Positions 17,343 to 25,300 of a DNA stretch of 64,000 nucleotides are shown here, piece by piece (position 1 is the first letter of the stretch; every line of letters begins with the position of its first letter). The DNA is taken from positions 744,001 to 808,000 of the forward strand of contig NZ_CP126970.1 in the NCBI RefSeq assembly GCF_030252185.1. Direction: 5' to 3'. The position numbers were made by a program, and so were the translations under genes. Below the pieces are notes generated by a model. That model made no database searches and was not told the origin of the DNA. It saw only the letters and a list, made by a program, of their open reading frames with translations. This DNA is from Corynebacterium suedekumii. Lineage in GTDB: Bacteria; Actinomycetota; Actinomycetes; Mycobacteriales; Mycobacteriaceae.

Positions 17343-17640
17343 CCCACACCTGACCATCCCGGACCTCAACAGCGTGCACCGTGGCGGGCGTCCGCGCCGG
17401 ATACCGCCGCGGCTCACCGGTACGCAGGCACCACAATCCGTGGTGCAGCGAGCACTCGATGACCGCGTCCGGGTGCACACTGCCCTTATTCAGTGGCCAC
17501 CCCACATGCGGGCACGCGTCATCGATCGCGTGGAACCCACCCTCCAGATCGCGGACCACCGTCACCTTCCGACCGTCGATCGTGATCACCAGGCTCTCAC
17601 CGGGAGAGAGATCATCGACGGCACACGCAATGTCACCCAT
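17326..17640 (-). CDS. Small Rieske [2Fe-2S] ferredoxin-like protein
   Basis: 104 residues, soluble. Cluster ligands are seen as CPH (DACPHVGWPL) and CSLHH (IECSLHHGLW), i.e. C-x-H-x17-C-x2-H, as in NirD-like and dioxygenase-ferredoxin proteins. No redox partner or oxygenase is adjacent. On the reverse strand TAACGT precedes ATG 17640 by 7 nt with no ribosome site, which favours this start over the in-frame GTG at 17649. Confidence 0.85.
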   Translation of the reverse strand: MGDIACAVDDLSPGESLVITIDGRKVTVVRDLEGGFHAIDDACPHVGWPLNKGSVHPDAVIECSLHHGLWCLRTGEPRRYPARTPATVHAVEVRDGQVWVSLGD

Positions 17641-17647
17641 GACCGAC

Positions 17648-17653
17648 ACGTTA
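17648..17653 (-). promoter_or_regulatory. -10 hexamer for the Rieske ferredoxin gene
   Basis: Reverse-strand TAACGT, 7 nt before ATG 17640; decides the start. Confidence 0.4.
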
Positions 17654-17731
17654 GCGGGAAGCCGGGTGCCGGTGGGCCGGGTTGGGTACCATCCAACGGG
17701 CCGTTATCGGACCATCCCGGGAGACCCCGAC

Positions 17732-19072
17732 ATGCCCAGAACCACCGCCACATCGGCGGAACGACGCCGCGTCGTCGCCGCCACCACCATCGGTACCGCC
17801 ATCGAGTGGTACGACTTCTTCCTCTACGCCTCCGTGGCGGGCCTGGTGTTCAACCAGGTGATGTTCGGCGACCTGGACGCCGGCCTCGCGCTCATCGTCA
17901 GTTTCCTCTCCGTCGGGCTGTCCTTCCTGTTCCGCCCCCTCGGGGCTGTCCTTGCCGGACACTTCGCCGACCGCTTCGGCCGCCGCGTCGTCCTCATGGT
18001 CACCCTCCTGGCCATGGGTGGGGCCACCACCCTCATCGGACTCGTCCCCACCTACGACACCATCGGGGTCGCGGCCCCGATCCTGCTGGTCCTCTTCCGC
18101 ATCATCCAGGGCATCTCCGCCGGTGGCGAATGGGGCTCCGCCGTCCTGCTCTCCGTCGAACACGCCCCCGTCTCCCAGCGTGGCCTCTTCGGCGCCGGCC
18201 CCCAGGCGGGCGCCCCCGCCGGCCTGCTGCTCAGCTCCGGCATGCTCGCCCTGATGAACATCATCGCCCCCGGTGACGCCTTCCTCGACTGGGGCTGGCG
18301 CGTCCCGTTCCTGCTGTCCATCGTGTTGGTGGGCATCGGCTACTGGATCCGCCGGGGCGTCGACGAATCACCCGTGTTCGAGGAGATCGCCGAACGGAAG
18401 GAGACCGGCACCCGCAACCCCCTGGGCGCACTGTTCCGCAACTTCACCCCGGTGGTCTTTGTGGGCGCCCTCGTGTTCGCCGGCAACGGCGTCGTCGGGT
18501 ACATGATCGCCGGCGGCTACGTGCAGAGCTACGCCGTCACCGAACTGGGGCTCGAGCGCGGGGCCGTCCTGTGGGCGGTGGCCGGTGCCGCGATCACGTG
18601 GCTGCTGTCGACGGTGGTGGCCGGCCGGATCTCCGACCTCATCGGACGGCGCCGGATGTACCTGGGCGGCTTCCTCATCCAGGCTGTCGCCGCCTTCGCC
18701 CTGTTCCCCCTGGTCAACACCGGACAGCTGCAGTGGCTGTGGGTGGCCATGCTCCTGCTGGGGCTGGGCCTGGGAGTGACCTACGGGCAGCAGGCCGCCA
18801 TGTACGCCGAGCTGTTCCCAGCCTCCGTGCGCGGGTCCGGCACCTCCATCACCTACGCGCTGGGGTCCATCATCGGTGGTGCCTTCGCCCCGACCATCGC
18901 CGCCGCCGTCGTCCAGGCCACCGGCTCCACCACCGGCGTGACCGTCTACCTCCTCGTGGCCACCGCCGTCGGATTCCTCGCCATGGCCGCCCTACGTGAC
19001 CGGACCGGCATCCCGCTGGGCCCGGAGCATGAGGCCGAGCAGGCACGAGGCCACTTCACCCTGGTGAAGTAG
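17732..19072 (+). CDS. MFS transporter, metabolite:H+ symporter (ShiA/ProP-like) family
   Basis: 446 residues, twelve membrane helices. The family opening is ATTIGTAIEWYDFFLYA; the loop 2-3 motif appears as GHFADRFGRRVVL, and helix 4 as FRIIQGISAGGEWGSAVLL. MHS members import organic acids, shikimate, betaine or proline with protons; the substrate here is not inferable. ATG 17732 has GGGAGA upstream. It is followed by the riboswitch-controlled gene but has no share of that leader. Confidence 0.88.
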   Translation: MPRTTATSAERRRVVAATTIGTAIEWYDFFLYASVAGLVFNQVMFGDLDAGLALIVSFLSVGLSFLFRPLGAVLAGHFADRFGRRVVLMVTLLAMGGATTLIGLVPTYDTIGVAAPILLVLFRIIQGISAGGEWGSAVLLSVEHAPVSQRGLFGAGPQAGAPAGLLLSSGMLALMNIIAPGDAFLDWGWRVPFLLSIVLVGIGYWIRRGVDESPVFEEIAERKETGTRNPLGALFRNFTPVVFVGALVFAGNGVVGYMIAGGYVQSYAVTELGLERGAVLWAVAGAAITWLLSTVVAGRISDLIGRRRMYLGGFLIQAVAAFALFPLVNTGQLQWLWVAMLLLGLGLGVTYGQQAAMYAELFPASVRGSGTSITYALGSIIGGAFAPTIAAAVVQATGSTTGVTVYLLVATAVGFLAMAALRDRTGIPLGPEHEAEQARGHFTLVK

Positions 19073-19093
19073 ACAGCTTGGTCTGTGAGGTGT

Positions 19094-19099
19094 TATTCT
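19094..19099 (+). promoter_or_regulatory. Putative -10 for the riboswitch transcript
   Basis: TATTCT (19094-19099); transcription starting about 7 nt later would begin exactly at the 5' strand of the aptamer P1. No convincing -35 is visible. Confidence 0.4.
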
Positions 19100-19105
19100 C
19101 GGCAC

Positions 19106-19241
19106 CACGATCCAGAAGCTCAGCCCACGAAGGTCCCTTGACCGGCTGACTGGCAACCGTGTCTCGCACAACGGTGCCCTCAGGGGAAGATCGGCCCGCA
19201 CCGAATCCGGCGGCGGGAAATCCGCGAGATCTTTTCAGGAG
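19106..19241 (+). promoter_or_regulatory. SAM-clan riboswitch (SAM-IV or SAM-I/IV variant type)
   Basis: The core CTGGCAACC...GGTGCC...GGGGAAGA is that of S-adenosylmethionine aptamers. P1: CGATC 19108-19112 with GATCG 19189-19193. P2: CAGCC 19121-19125 with GGCTG 19144-19148, inner GGTC 19132-19135 with GACC 19140-19143 across an asymmetric bulge. P3: GGC-ACCGT from 19152 with ACGGTGCC 19171-19178. The P3 loop TCTCGC (19162-19167) is fully complementary to GCGAGA (19224-19229), a 6-bp pseudoknot as in the SAM-IV group. AAGATC (19187-19192) can instead pair with GATCTT (19228-19233), next to the ribosome site AGGAG (19237-19241), so control is probably translational. The class assignment is by eye. 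Confidence 0.78.
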
Positions 19242-19249
19242 TGATTCTC

Positions 19250-19624
19250 ATGCACCCCACCTGCACCTCCTATGCCCCCGGGCACAACGTCCACTTCGTC
19301 CAGGCGGGACTGGCGCACCGCCAACCCGGCGAGATCAAGAAGTTCGACGCCCTCGCCCACGACGGCAACTGGCTCACCCTCGAGATGGACGGCGAGATTC
19401 ACCGCGCGTGGAACCACGACCCCGACAGGGTGCGCGACATCTACGACGCTGCGGTCGCCCTCCGGGCGACGCCGCACACCGGACAGGTCCCGCTCTACTT
19501 CACGTCCGTGCGGTTGTTCTCCGTGCGTTCCGGGAGGAGCAACCTGTTGATGTATGCCGGGTGGGACGGGCACACCGAGTGCTCACAGCACGAGACCACC
19601 ACCTTCCTGAACCGGGAGCCCTAG
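19250..19624 (+). CDS. Unrecognised 124-residue protein under SAM riboswitch control
   Basis: ATG 19250 is 8 nt after AGGAG; an upstream GTG at 19241 overlaps that ribosome site and is less likely. The protein is soluble, without signal peptide or membrane segment. It is rich in His and Trp (GNWLTLEMDGEIHRAWNHD, AGWDGHTECSQHE) with Cys5 and one late Cys. I do not recognise a family. The basic GEIKKFDALAHDG and the DRVRDIYDAA helix suggest a compact alpha/beta fold. SAM control implies a link to methionine, cysteine, SAM or methylation metabolism; no such gene is adjacent. The stop shares CTAG with the convergent HNH gene. Confidence 0.8.
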   Translation: MHPTCTSYAPGHNVHFVQAGLAHRQPGEIKKFDALAHDGNWLTLEMDGEIHRAWNHDPDRVRDIYDAAVALRATPHTGQVPLYFTSVRLFSVRSGRSNLLMYAGWDGHTECSQHETTTFLNREP

Positions 19625-20937
19625 AACGGCGGGGAAGTGTCCGCCTCTTCCCCGGTGGTGCGTGCGTTGTGGAGATCCAGGTCCTCGAGCAGGTGGTGAA
19701 CCTTCTCCTCCACGACCCGGCCCCGTTCCCGCAGGCGGGCCCGCTCCGCGCGACGGAGGCGGCGTTGCGCCAGAGTCTGCACCCACGTCCGTTGCCGGGG
19801 GGCCAGCGGCCCCTCGGCCCGGTCCACACACCAGGTCCCGTCGGCTAAAAGCCAGTAGACGTCCCCGGTGGCCTCGTCGAACTGGTAGAACACCTGCCGG
19901 TCCGTCTTCCGGTTGTGGTGGTGCTGGCACAGCGACACCAGGTTGTCGGCCGTGGTCTCCCCACCGTCCTCGTGGTTGATGCGGTGATCCTTCTGAGTGG
20001 TCACGGCCGGCCGGTTGCAGCCCGGCCACCGGCACACCAGGTCGCGTCCGTCGAGATAGACCCGGACGCCCTCCGGAGTGCGGTAGGAGTCCACGGTCAG
20101 CTTCGCGGCGGTGCCCATGTCCCGGGTGAGGGTGATTTTCCCGGACAGACTCGCCGCAGCGGCCCTGGTCAGAGCCCCGGCGATGAGGCTGAAGGTCGGG
20201 GCGTCCGGTACATCGGTGGCCCGGTAGAGGTTCATGGCCACCGACACGTGCACCTGGCCCAGGACCAGGTCCGCGAATGCGGCGGCCCGGGTCATCCCGG
20301 TGGTGGTGGCATGGGCCTTGACGGCCTCGTCGACGAGCAGCCCGGTGGCCTGGTCGAGGGTGATGTCGAAACCGATGTCACCGCCGGTGCGTGGATGGGT
20401 GGTGTAGGTGCCACGCTCAGCTGGTGGCTGGTCCGCGGCCTCGGCGACCTCCTCGTCGGTGATGTCCTCGTCGAGGTAGGGGCGGGTGGCATCGGCGATC
20501 AGCCGGGTGATCGCCCTGATGGAGGGGCGGAGCTGGTGCGGCCGGGTGGGGGAGAGCAGTTCGACGAGCTCCCGGTCGATCAGTGCCTGGAATTCCTCGT
20601 CTCCGACCAGCGCCGCGGGTGTGGCGGTCAGGGCGGTGTCGATGGCACGCAGGTGGCGCATCTCCAGGTGATGGAGGTCCTCGACCAGTGCCCTGAGGCG
20701 GGGGAGCTGGTCGAGGGTGTGCAGGGCGTCGAGGTTGGCGGCGATGAAGCCGGGGGAGTGGCCGGTGGAGCGGGTGAGAGTGGCGGCGTGGGTGGTCCAG
20801 TCCACCGGGTCGGGGCCGGGCTCATGATCTGCCGGGAGGCAGGCACGCCAGGCGGCGTACTCCGCGATGCGGGCCTGGTGGTGGGCAGCGGCGACGGGAT
20901 CGGTGGGATTGGTGACGGTGAAGGTGGCGGTGGTCAT
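19621..20937 (-). CDS. HNH endonuclease with DUF222 domain (13E12-type)
   Basis: 438 residues. A helical DUF222 region spans about 30-290 and the C-terminal HNH domain reads CRWPGCNRPAVTTQKDHRI...DNLVSLCQHHHNRK, with both Cys pairs and the HNH histidines. These proteins are abundant in actinobacteria, often as multiple diverged copies; their biological role is unsettled. ATG 20937 has a very strong AGGAGGTGA ribosome site. It is not bounded by inverted or direct repeats, so I do not call it a mobile element. Confidence 0.88.
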   Translation of the reverse strand: MTTATFTVTNPTDPVAAAHHQARIAEYAAWRACLPADHEPGPDPVDWTTHAATLTRSTGHSPGFIAANLDALHTLDQLPRLRALVEDLHHLEMRHLRAIDTALTATPAALVGDEEFQALIDRELVELLSPTRPHQLRPSIRAITRLIADATRPYLDEDITDEEVAEAADQPPAERGTYTTHPRTGGDIGFDITLDQATGLLVDEAVKAHATTTGMTRAAAFADLVLGQVHVSVAMNLYRATDVPDAPTFSLIAGALTRAAAASLSGKITLTRDMGTAAKLTVDSYRTPEGVRVYLDGRDLVCRWPGCNRPAVTTQKDHRINHEDGGETTADNLVSLCQHHHNRKTDRQVFYQFDEATGDVYWLLADGTWCVDRAEGPLAPRQRTWVQTLAQRRLRRAERARLRERGRVVEEKVHHLLEDLDLHNARTTGEEADTSPPF

Positions 20938-21049
20938 GTCGGTGGGTTCACCTCCTGACGGGTCGGTGTCGTTCAGGTGTTCGAACCCCACGTTAGGCCA
21001 TGCTCCAGACATGTACGTTGACCTGCCGAAACAGTGTCCCTGAACACGT

Positions 21050-21084
21050 GTGAGGCGCGACCCCGATCCAGGGTCGCGCCTCAC
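21050..21084. terminator. Strong hairpin terminator downstream of the symporter gene
   Basis: A perfect 14-bp stem (21050-21063 with 21071-21084) with a 7-nt loop lies 13 bp beyond the symporter stop. No T-run follows on the reverse strand beyond a short one, but the stem is GC-rich. Confidence 0.7.
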
Positions 21085-21096
21085 TGATTCCGGAGG

Positions 21097-22335
21097 TTAC
21101 TTCTCGCCTCCGATGGCGGCGTCGAGGTCCTCACGATCCTCGTCGTCCTCCGCGACGGCGGCGGGAATCCGACCCTTGGCGTACTTGTTCACGATCATGG
21201 CGATCGCGCCGTCGCCGGTGACGTTGGCGGCGGTGCCGAAGGAGTCGACGGCGATGTAGGCGGCGATCATGAGGGCGACCTGGGAGTCGTCGAATCCGAG
21301 CATGGAGGCCAGCAGGCCGACGGCGGCCATGATGGCTCCGCCCGGCACGCCCGGGGCGGCGATCATGGTGATACCGAGCAGGAGGATGAAGCCGATGGCC
21401 AGGCCGACGGAGACCTCGATGTTGGCCATGTAGACGATGGCGAAGGCGTAGAGCCCGATCTTCATCATCGAGCCGGCGAGGTGGATGGTGGCGCACAGCG
21501 GGACGACGAAACCGGCGACGTTGACCTCCACGTCGTTCTTCAGGGTGGAGGAGTAGGTGACCGGGATGGTCGCCGCGGAGGAGGAGGTACCCAGCGCGGT
21601 GGCGTAGGCCGGCAGCATGTTCTTGAAGGCAACGAACGGGTTCCGGCCGGTGACGGCACCGGCGATGCCGTACTGCAGGGCGAGGTAGACGAAGGTCATG
21701 CCCACGGACAGGAGCAGGACCTTGCCGAAGGCGACGAGGGTGTCGGCGAGGTTGCCGTTCATGCCCAGGGACAGGAACATTCCGAAGATGTAGATCGGCA
21801 ACAGGGGGATGATGAAGGCGGTGATCACCTTCATCACCACGCGCTCGAGGTCGCGGGAGCCCTTGTACAGGGTGTCCGACTTGACGGTGGTCATGGCCAG
21901 GCCGACGGCGAAGGCGAGCAGCAGGGCGGTCATCACCTCGAAGGGCGGGGACATCTCGATGCTGAAGAAGGGGGCCAGTGCCCCTTCGTCGATGTCCACG
22001 GCCTCGACGGCCTGCTGGTCGGCGAGCAGCCACGGATACACGGCCTGGGAGACGCCGTAGGCGATGAAGCCGGAGACGATCGTGGACACGTAGGCGATGC
22101 CGGTGGTGATGCCCAGCCACTTGCCGGCGCCGCGACCGAGGCCGGCGATGGCCGGGGTGATGAGCGCGAAGATGAGGACGGGGACGAAGAATCCCAGGAA
22201 ACCGCCGAACAGGCCGTTGAACGTGACGAACACGCGGGCCAGCCAGTCCGGGAAGAAGAAGCTGCAGATGATGCCCAGGATGATCGCGATGATCACTCGG
22301 AACAGCAGCGAGGACGTCAGACGCCGGAGGTCCAT
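21097..22335 (-). CDS. Dicarboxylate/amino acid:cation symporter (DAACS family)
   Basis: 412 residues, GltPh-like fold. The two re-entrant hairpin signatures are ALGTSSSAATIPVT and the helix 8 motif NVTGDGAIAMIVN, and the unwound helix-7 region is present (FGTAANVTGDG). The sequence is closest in style to SstT/GltP sodium-coupled serine/threonine or glutamate carriers; the substrate is not assigned. ATG 22335 has GAAAGAGG upstream; an in-frame extension to 22362 lacks a ribosome site. The C-terminus is acidic (EDDEDREDLDAAIGGE). Confidence 0.9.
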   Translation of the reverse strand: MDLRRLTSSLLFRVIIAIILGIICSFFFPDWLARVFVTFNGLFGGFLGFFVPVLIFALITPAIAGLGRGAGKWLGITTGIAYVSTIVSGFIAYGVSQAVYPWLLADQQAVEAVDIDEGALAPFFSIEMSPPFEVMTALLLAFAVGLAMTTVKSDTLYKGSRDLERVVMKVITAFIIPLLPIYIFGMFLSLGMNGNLADTLVAFGKVLLLSVGMTFVYLALQYGIAGAVTGRNPFVAFKNMLPAYATALGTSSSAATIPVTYSSTLKNDVEVNVAGFVVPLCATIHLAGSMMKIGLYAFAIVYMANIEVSVGLAIGFILLLGITMIAAPGVPGGAIMAAVGLLASMLGFDDSQVALMIAAYIAVDSFGTAANVTGDGAIAMIVNKYAKGRIPAAVAEDDEDREDLDAAIGGEK

Positions 22336-22427
22336 GAGGCCTCTTTCAGGTGAGCAGGACAAGGTCGAGCATGACGTTACTCCCGCACCCTGGTCAGGGC
22401 CGGATTCGCCTGCGGATTTCGGGGGGA

Positions 22428-22439
22428 TAGACTGCAGCC
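22428..22439 (+). promoter_or_regulatory. -10 hexamer of a leaderless sdpI-like transcript
   Basis: TAGACT (22428-22433), then 6 nt, then ATG 22440. Confidence 0.5.
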
Positions 22440-22895
22440 ATGACCGTGATCGGCGTTATCCTGCTCGTCCCTGCCCTCATTCTCCTCGTGGTCGGCGCCC
22501 TCGCCTGGACCCGGAAGCTCCCCGGCAACTCCACCGTGGGCCTGCGCGTCCCGGAGGTCCGGAAGTCGCAGGAGGCGTGGGATGCGGCCCATGCCGTGGC
22601 GGGGCCGTTCTGGGTGCTGGCGGGTGTGACCATGCTGTTCGGTGCGCTCATCTCCTTCGTGGCGTCCGGCTGGTTCTGGGTGCTGCCGGTGCTGGCGGTC
22701 CTGGTGGCGGTGCTCATCGTCAGTGTCGGGGCGAACACGGGCGCACGGATGGCCGTGCTCTTCGATCAGCAGGCTGCGTCGTCGGACGAGGGGTGCGGGG
22801 AGAACTGCAACTGCGGTTCCGGGGGCCATGCGGAGCCTGCACAGGTGGATCTGGATGCGCTGCGGCGGGCCGCGAACGCCGCCGATGAGCGCTAG
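22440..22895 (+). CDS. SdpI-family membrane protein with Cys-rich tail
   Basis: 151 residues. Three membrane helices, with NSTVGLRVPEVRKSQEAWDAAHAVAG between the first two, the SdpI family signature (NxxxGlRtp..s..aW...h). SdpI of Bacillus gives immunity to a cannibalism toxin; most homologues are uncharacterised. The C-terminus carries a cysteine cluster, DEGCGENCNCGSGGH, which could bind metal. It ends 47 bp before the trp leader. Confidence 0.8.
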   Translation: MTVIGVILLVPALILLVVGALAWTRKLPGNSTVGLRVPEVRKSQEAWDAAHAVAGPFWVLAGVTMLFGALISFVASGWFWVLPVLAVLVAVLIVSVGANTGARMAVLFDQQAASSDEGCGENCNCGSGGHAEPAQVDLDALRRAANAADER

Positions 22896-22905
22896 GGAAT
22901 AAAAG

Positions 22906-22934
22906 TTGCACTTCCCGTCGTGCGGGATTAACGT
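22906..22934 (+). promoter_or_regulatory. Promoter of the trp operon
   Basis: TTGCAC (22906-22911) and TAACGT (22929-22934) are separated by 17 nt. The start of transcription would fall at about 22941, at the start codon of trpL. Confidence 0.6.
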
Positions 22935-22947
22935 TTCACAGTGTGAA
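22935..22947. promoter_or_regulatory. Palindrome over the trp transcription start
   Basis: TTCACAGTGTGAA is a perfect 6+1+6 inverted repeat covering the end of the -10, the presumed start site and the trpL start codon. This is a plausible repressor operator. In corynebacteria the IclR-type LtbR controls trp and leu genes, but I cannot assign the site to it. Confidence 0.4.
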
Positions 22948-22993
22948 CAACATCTCTTCCTTCCGAAGCACCAACTGGTGGTGGCGCGCGTAG
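22943..22993 (+). CDS. trpL: trp operon leader peptide
   Basis: GTG at 22943 to TAG at 22993 encodes 16 residues, MNNISSFRSTNWWWRA, with three consecutive Trp codons (22976-22984). Ribosome stalling at these codons when charged tRNA-Trp is scarce would prevent the 1:2 hairpin and favour antitermination. There is no room for a Shine-Dalgarno between the predicted transcription start and the GTG, so the leader is probably translated leaderless. Confidence 0.9.
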   Translation: MNNISSFRSTNWWWRA

Positions 22994-23063
22994 TCGGCGT
23001 GCCACGTATGTTGCAGCAATCAGGGCCCGCCAGCTTCCCTCCGAAGCGTCGCGGGCCTTTTCT
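22981..23063 (+). terminator. trp attenuator
   Basis: Hairpin 1:2 spans 22981-23005 (GTGGC...GCCAC, extended by CGC/GCG) and includes the last Trp codon and the trpL stop. The terminator hairpin is GGCCCGC 23024-23030 with GCGGGCC 23051-23057, with an inner GCTTC/GAAGC (23033-23037, 23043-23047), followed by TTTTCT. These mutually constrained stems are a classical transcription attenuator. Confidence 0.85.
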
Positions 23064-23099
23064 CATGGTCGGCCGGCGGCGCACAACCGAAAGGTCCGT

Positions 23100-24656
23100 A
23101 TGAGCTCCCCGACCGTCATCACCCGTGAAGTGCGGTATCACGCCGACGCCTCCGGCCTGTTCGCCCACATCGGCGGCACCACCGCGGATGACTCCGTGCT
23201 GTTGGAATCCGCCGACATCACCACCCGCTCCGGCATCTCCTCCGTCGCGGTCATCGCCGCGTCGGTGCGGTTGACCTGCGTCAGGAACACGGTGACGGCG
23301 GTGCCGCTGACGGCGTCGGGGCAGGTGGTCGTCGATAAGCTGGATGCCCAGCTGGCCGCGTACGCGGACGGTGCCCACCGCTACACCTTCCCCGCCACCG
23401 ACGCGGTGGATGAGCGGGAGCGGCTGCAGGCCGTCAGCCCGGTCGAGCCGCTGCGGGCGTTGACGCGGGACGCGGGGTACCAGGATGAGACGCTGCCCAT
23501 GCTCGCCGGCGGCATCGCCTTCGACTTCCTGGCCACCTTCGAGGAGCTGCCCGCCGTCGCCGACGGCCCGAACACCTACCCGGACTACCAGTTCGTGCTC
23601 GCCGAGATCGTCCTCACCATCAACCATGAGTCGCAGACCGCATCCCTGACCGGCGTGTCCTTCGGGGACGAGGGCGTGGCGGAGCGCATCGAGGACCTCG
23701 TCGCGCTTATCGACGCCGCCGAACCCTCCGCCGAGCACGCCTACGAGGTGACCGAACATCCTTCGGATGTTCTCCGCGTCGAGGCCGACATCGCCGACGA
23801 CAAGTACTGCTCCTGGGTCGGTGACCTCAAGGACAACATCCACAACGGCGACATCTACCAGGTGGTGCCGGCCCGGACGTTCTCGGCGCCCTGTCTCGAC
23901 GCCTTCGCCGCCTACCGCCAGCTGCGGGAGACCAACCCCAGCCCGTACATGTTCTACCAGCGCGGCATCGACGAGACCGGCACCGCCTACGAACTCTTCG
24001 GCGCCTCCCCGGAGTCCAACCTCAAGTTCAACCCGGCCGACCGGGAGGTGCAGCTCTACCCCATCGCCGGTACCCGTCCCCGTGGCATGAACCCGGACGG
24101 GACGATCAACGACGAGCTGGACATCCGCATGGAACTGGAGCTGCGGACCGACGCCAAGGAGATCGCCGAACACACGATGCTCGTCGACCTGGCCCGCAAC
24201 GACCTCGCCCGCGTCGCCGTCCCCGCCACCCGGCGGGTCGCCGACCTGCTGCAGGTGGACCGCTACTCCCGGGTCATGCACCTGGTCTCCCGGGTGACGG
24301 CCACCCTCGACCCGTCGCTCGACGCCCTGGACGCCTACCGCGCGTGCATGAACATGGGCACGCTGTCCGGGGCGCCGAAGATCCGCGCGATGGAGCTGCT
24401 GCGCGGCGTCGAGAAGCAGCGCCGCGGGTCCTACGGCGGTGCCATCGGCTACCTCCGGGGGGACGGGACGATGGACAACTGCATCGTCATCCGCTCCGCC
24501 TTCGTCCGTGACCGCACCGCCCACGTGCAGGCCGGCGCCGGCGTCGTCCGTGACTCGAATCCCCAGTCCGAGGCCGACGAGACCCTGCACAAGGCCTACG
24601 CCGTGCTCAACGCCATCGCGCTCGCCGCGGGCTCCACCCTGGAGGTCATCCGATGA
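23100..24656 (+). CDS. trpE: Anthranilate synthase component I
   Basis: 518 residues; converts chorismate plus ammonia (from TrpG) to anthranilate, the first committed step of tryptophan synthesis. The feedback-inhibition motif LLES is at 34-37 (DSVLLESAD); the chorismate-binding core contains DLKDNIHNGDIYQVVPAR, GTRPRG, RMELELRTDAKEIAEHTMLVDL and SGAPKIRAMEL. ATG 23100 has AAAGG upstream. First structural gene of trpEGD(CF)BA; 4-bp overlap with trpG. Confidence 0.97.
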   Translation: MSSPTVITREVRYHADASGLFAHIGGTTADDSVLLESADITTRSGISSVAVIAASVRLTCVRNTVTAVPLTASGQVVVDKLDAQLAAYADGAHRYTFPATDAVDERERLQAVSPVEPLRALTRDAGYQDETLPMLAGGIAFDFLATFEELPAVADGPNTYPDYQFVLAEIVLTINHESQTASLTGVSFGDEGVAERIEDLVALIDAAEPSAEHAYEVTEHPSDVLRVEADIADDKYCSWVGDLKDNIHNGDIYQVVPARTFSAPCLDAFAAYRQLRETNPSPYMFYQRGIDETGTAYELFGASPESNLKFNPADREVQLYPIAGTRPRGMNPDGTINDELDIRMELELRTDAKEIAEHTMLVDLARNDLARVAVPATRRVADLLQVDRYSRVMHLVSRVTATLDPSLDALDAYRACMNMGTLSGAPKIRAMELLRGVEKQRRGSYGGAIGYLRGDGTMDNCIVIRSAFVRDRTAHVQAGAGVVRDSNPQSEADETLHKAYAVLNAIALAAGSTLEVIR

Positions 24657-25300
24657 CGCACATTGTGCTGATCGACAACCACGACAGCTTCGTCTACAAC
24701 CTCGTCGACGCCTTCGCCGAGGCCGGCTACCGCTGCACCGTGTTCCGCAACACGGTGTCGGTGGAGGATGTCCTCGCCGCCGGACCCGATCTCATCTGCC
24801 TGTCCCCCGGACCCGGTTACCCGGGGGACGCCGGCATGATGATGACGCTCATCGAGCGGGTGATCGGCGAGATCCCGCTGCTGGGCATCTGCCTGGGATT
24901 CCAGGCGCTGCTCGAGCACCTCGGCGGCACCGTCGAACCCTGCGGCCCCGTCCACGGCGTCTCCGTACCCATGCGGCTGACCGAGGAGGGGGTGACCCAT
25001 CCCGTGTTCGAGGGCCTGGCTGTCGACGCCGGCCCCGACCTGCCCGGGGTGGTCGGCCACCTCGTGCCGGTGGCCCGCTACCACTCCCTCGGCTGCATGA
25101 GCGCCCCCGAGGGGCTGCGGCCGCTGGCGGTGACGGAGACGGGGATCGGGGACGTGGTCATGGCCGCGGAGACCACCGACGGCACCGCCCTGGGACTGCA
25201 GTTCCACCCCGAGAGCGTGCTCAGTCCGTCCGGCCCGATCATGCTCACCCGTAGCGTCGACCATTTGTTGAATAGTGCAATAAAGGAAGGTTCCCACTAA
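24653..25300 (+). CDS. trpG: Anthranilate synthase glutamine amidotransferase subunit
   Basis: 215 residues, class I glutamine amidotransferase supplying ammonia to TrpE. The catalytic cysteine is Cys80 in LGICLGFQALLEHLGG, the His/Glu pair is in LQFHPESVL, and the oxyanion region is SPGPGYP. Coupled to trpE by ATGA; trpD follows directly after its stop. Confidence 0.97.
   Translation: MTHIVLIDNHDSFVYNLVDAFAEAGYRCTVFRNTVSVEDVLAAGPDLICLSPGPGYPGDAGMMMTLIERVIGEIPLLGICLGFQALLEHLGGTVEPCGPVHGVSVPMRLTEEGVTHPVFEGLAVDAGPDLPGVVGHLVPVARYHSLGCMSAPEGLRPLAVTETGIGDVVMAAETTDGTALGLQFHPESVLSPSGPIMLTRSVDHLLNSAIKEGSH

Noticed and set aside
19621..20937. DUF222-HNH gene as a mobile element (group intron or IS-like)
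   Set aside because: No flanking repeats, no intron or transposase features; the family is a common chromosomal gene in actinobacteria.
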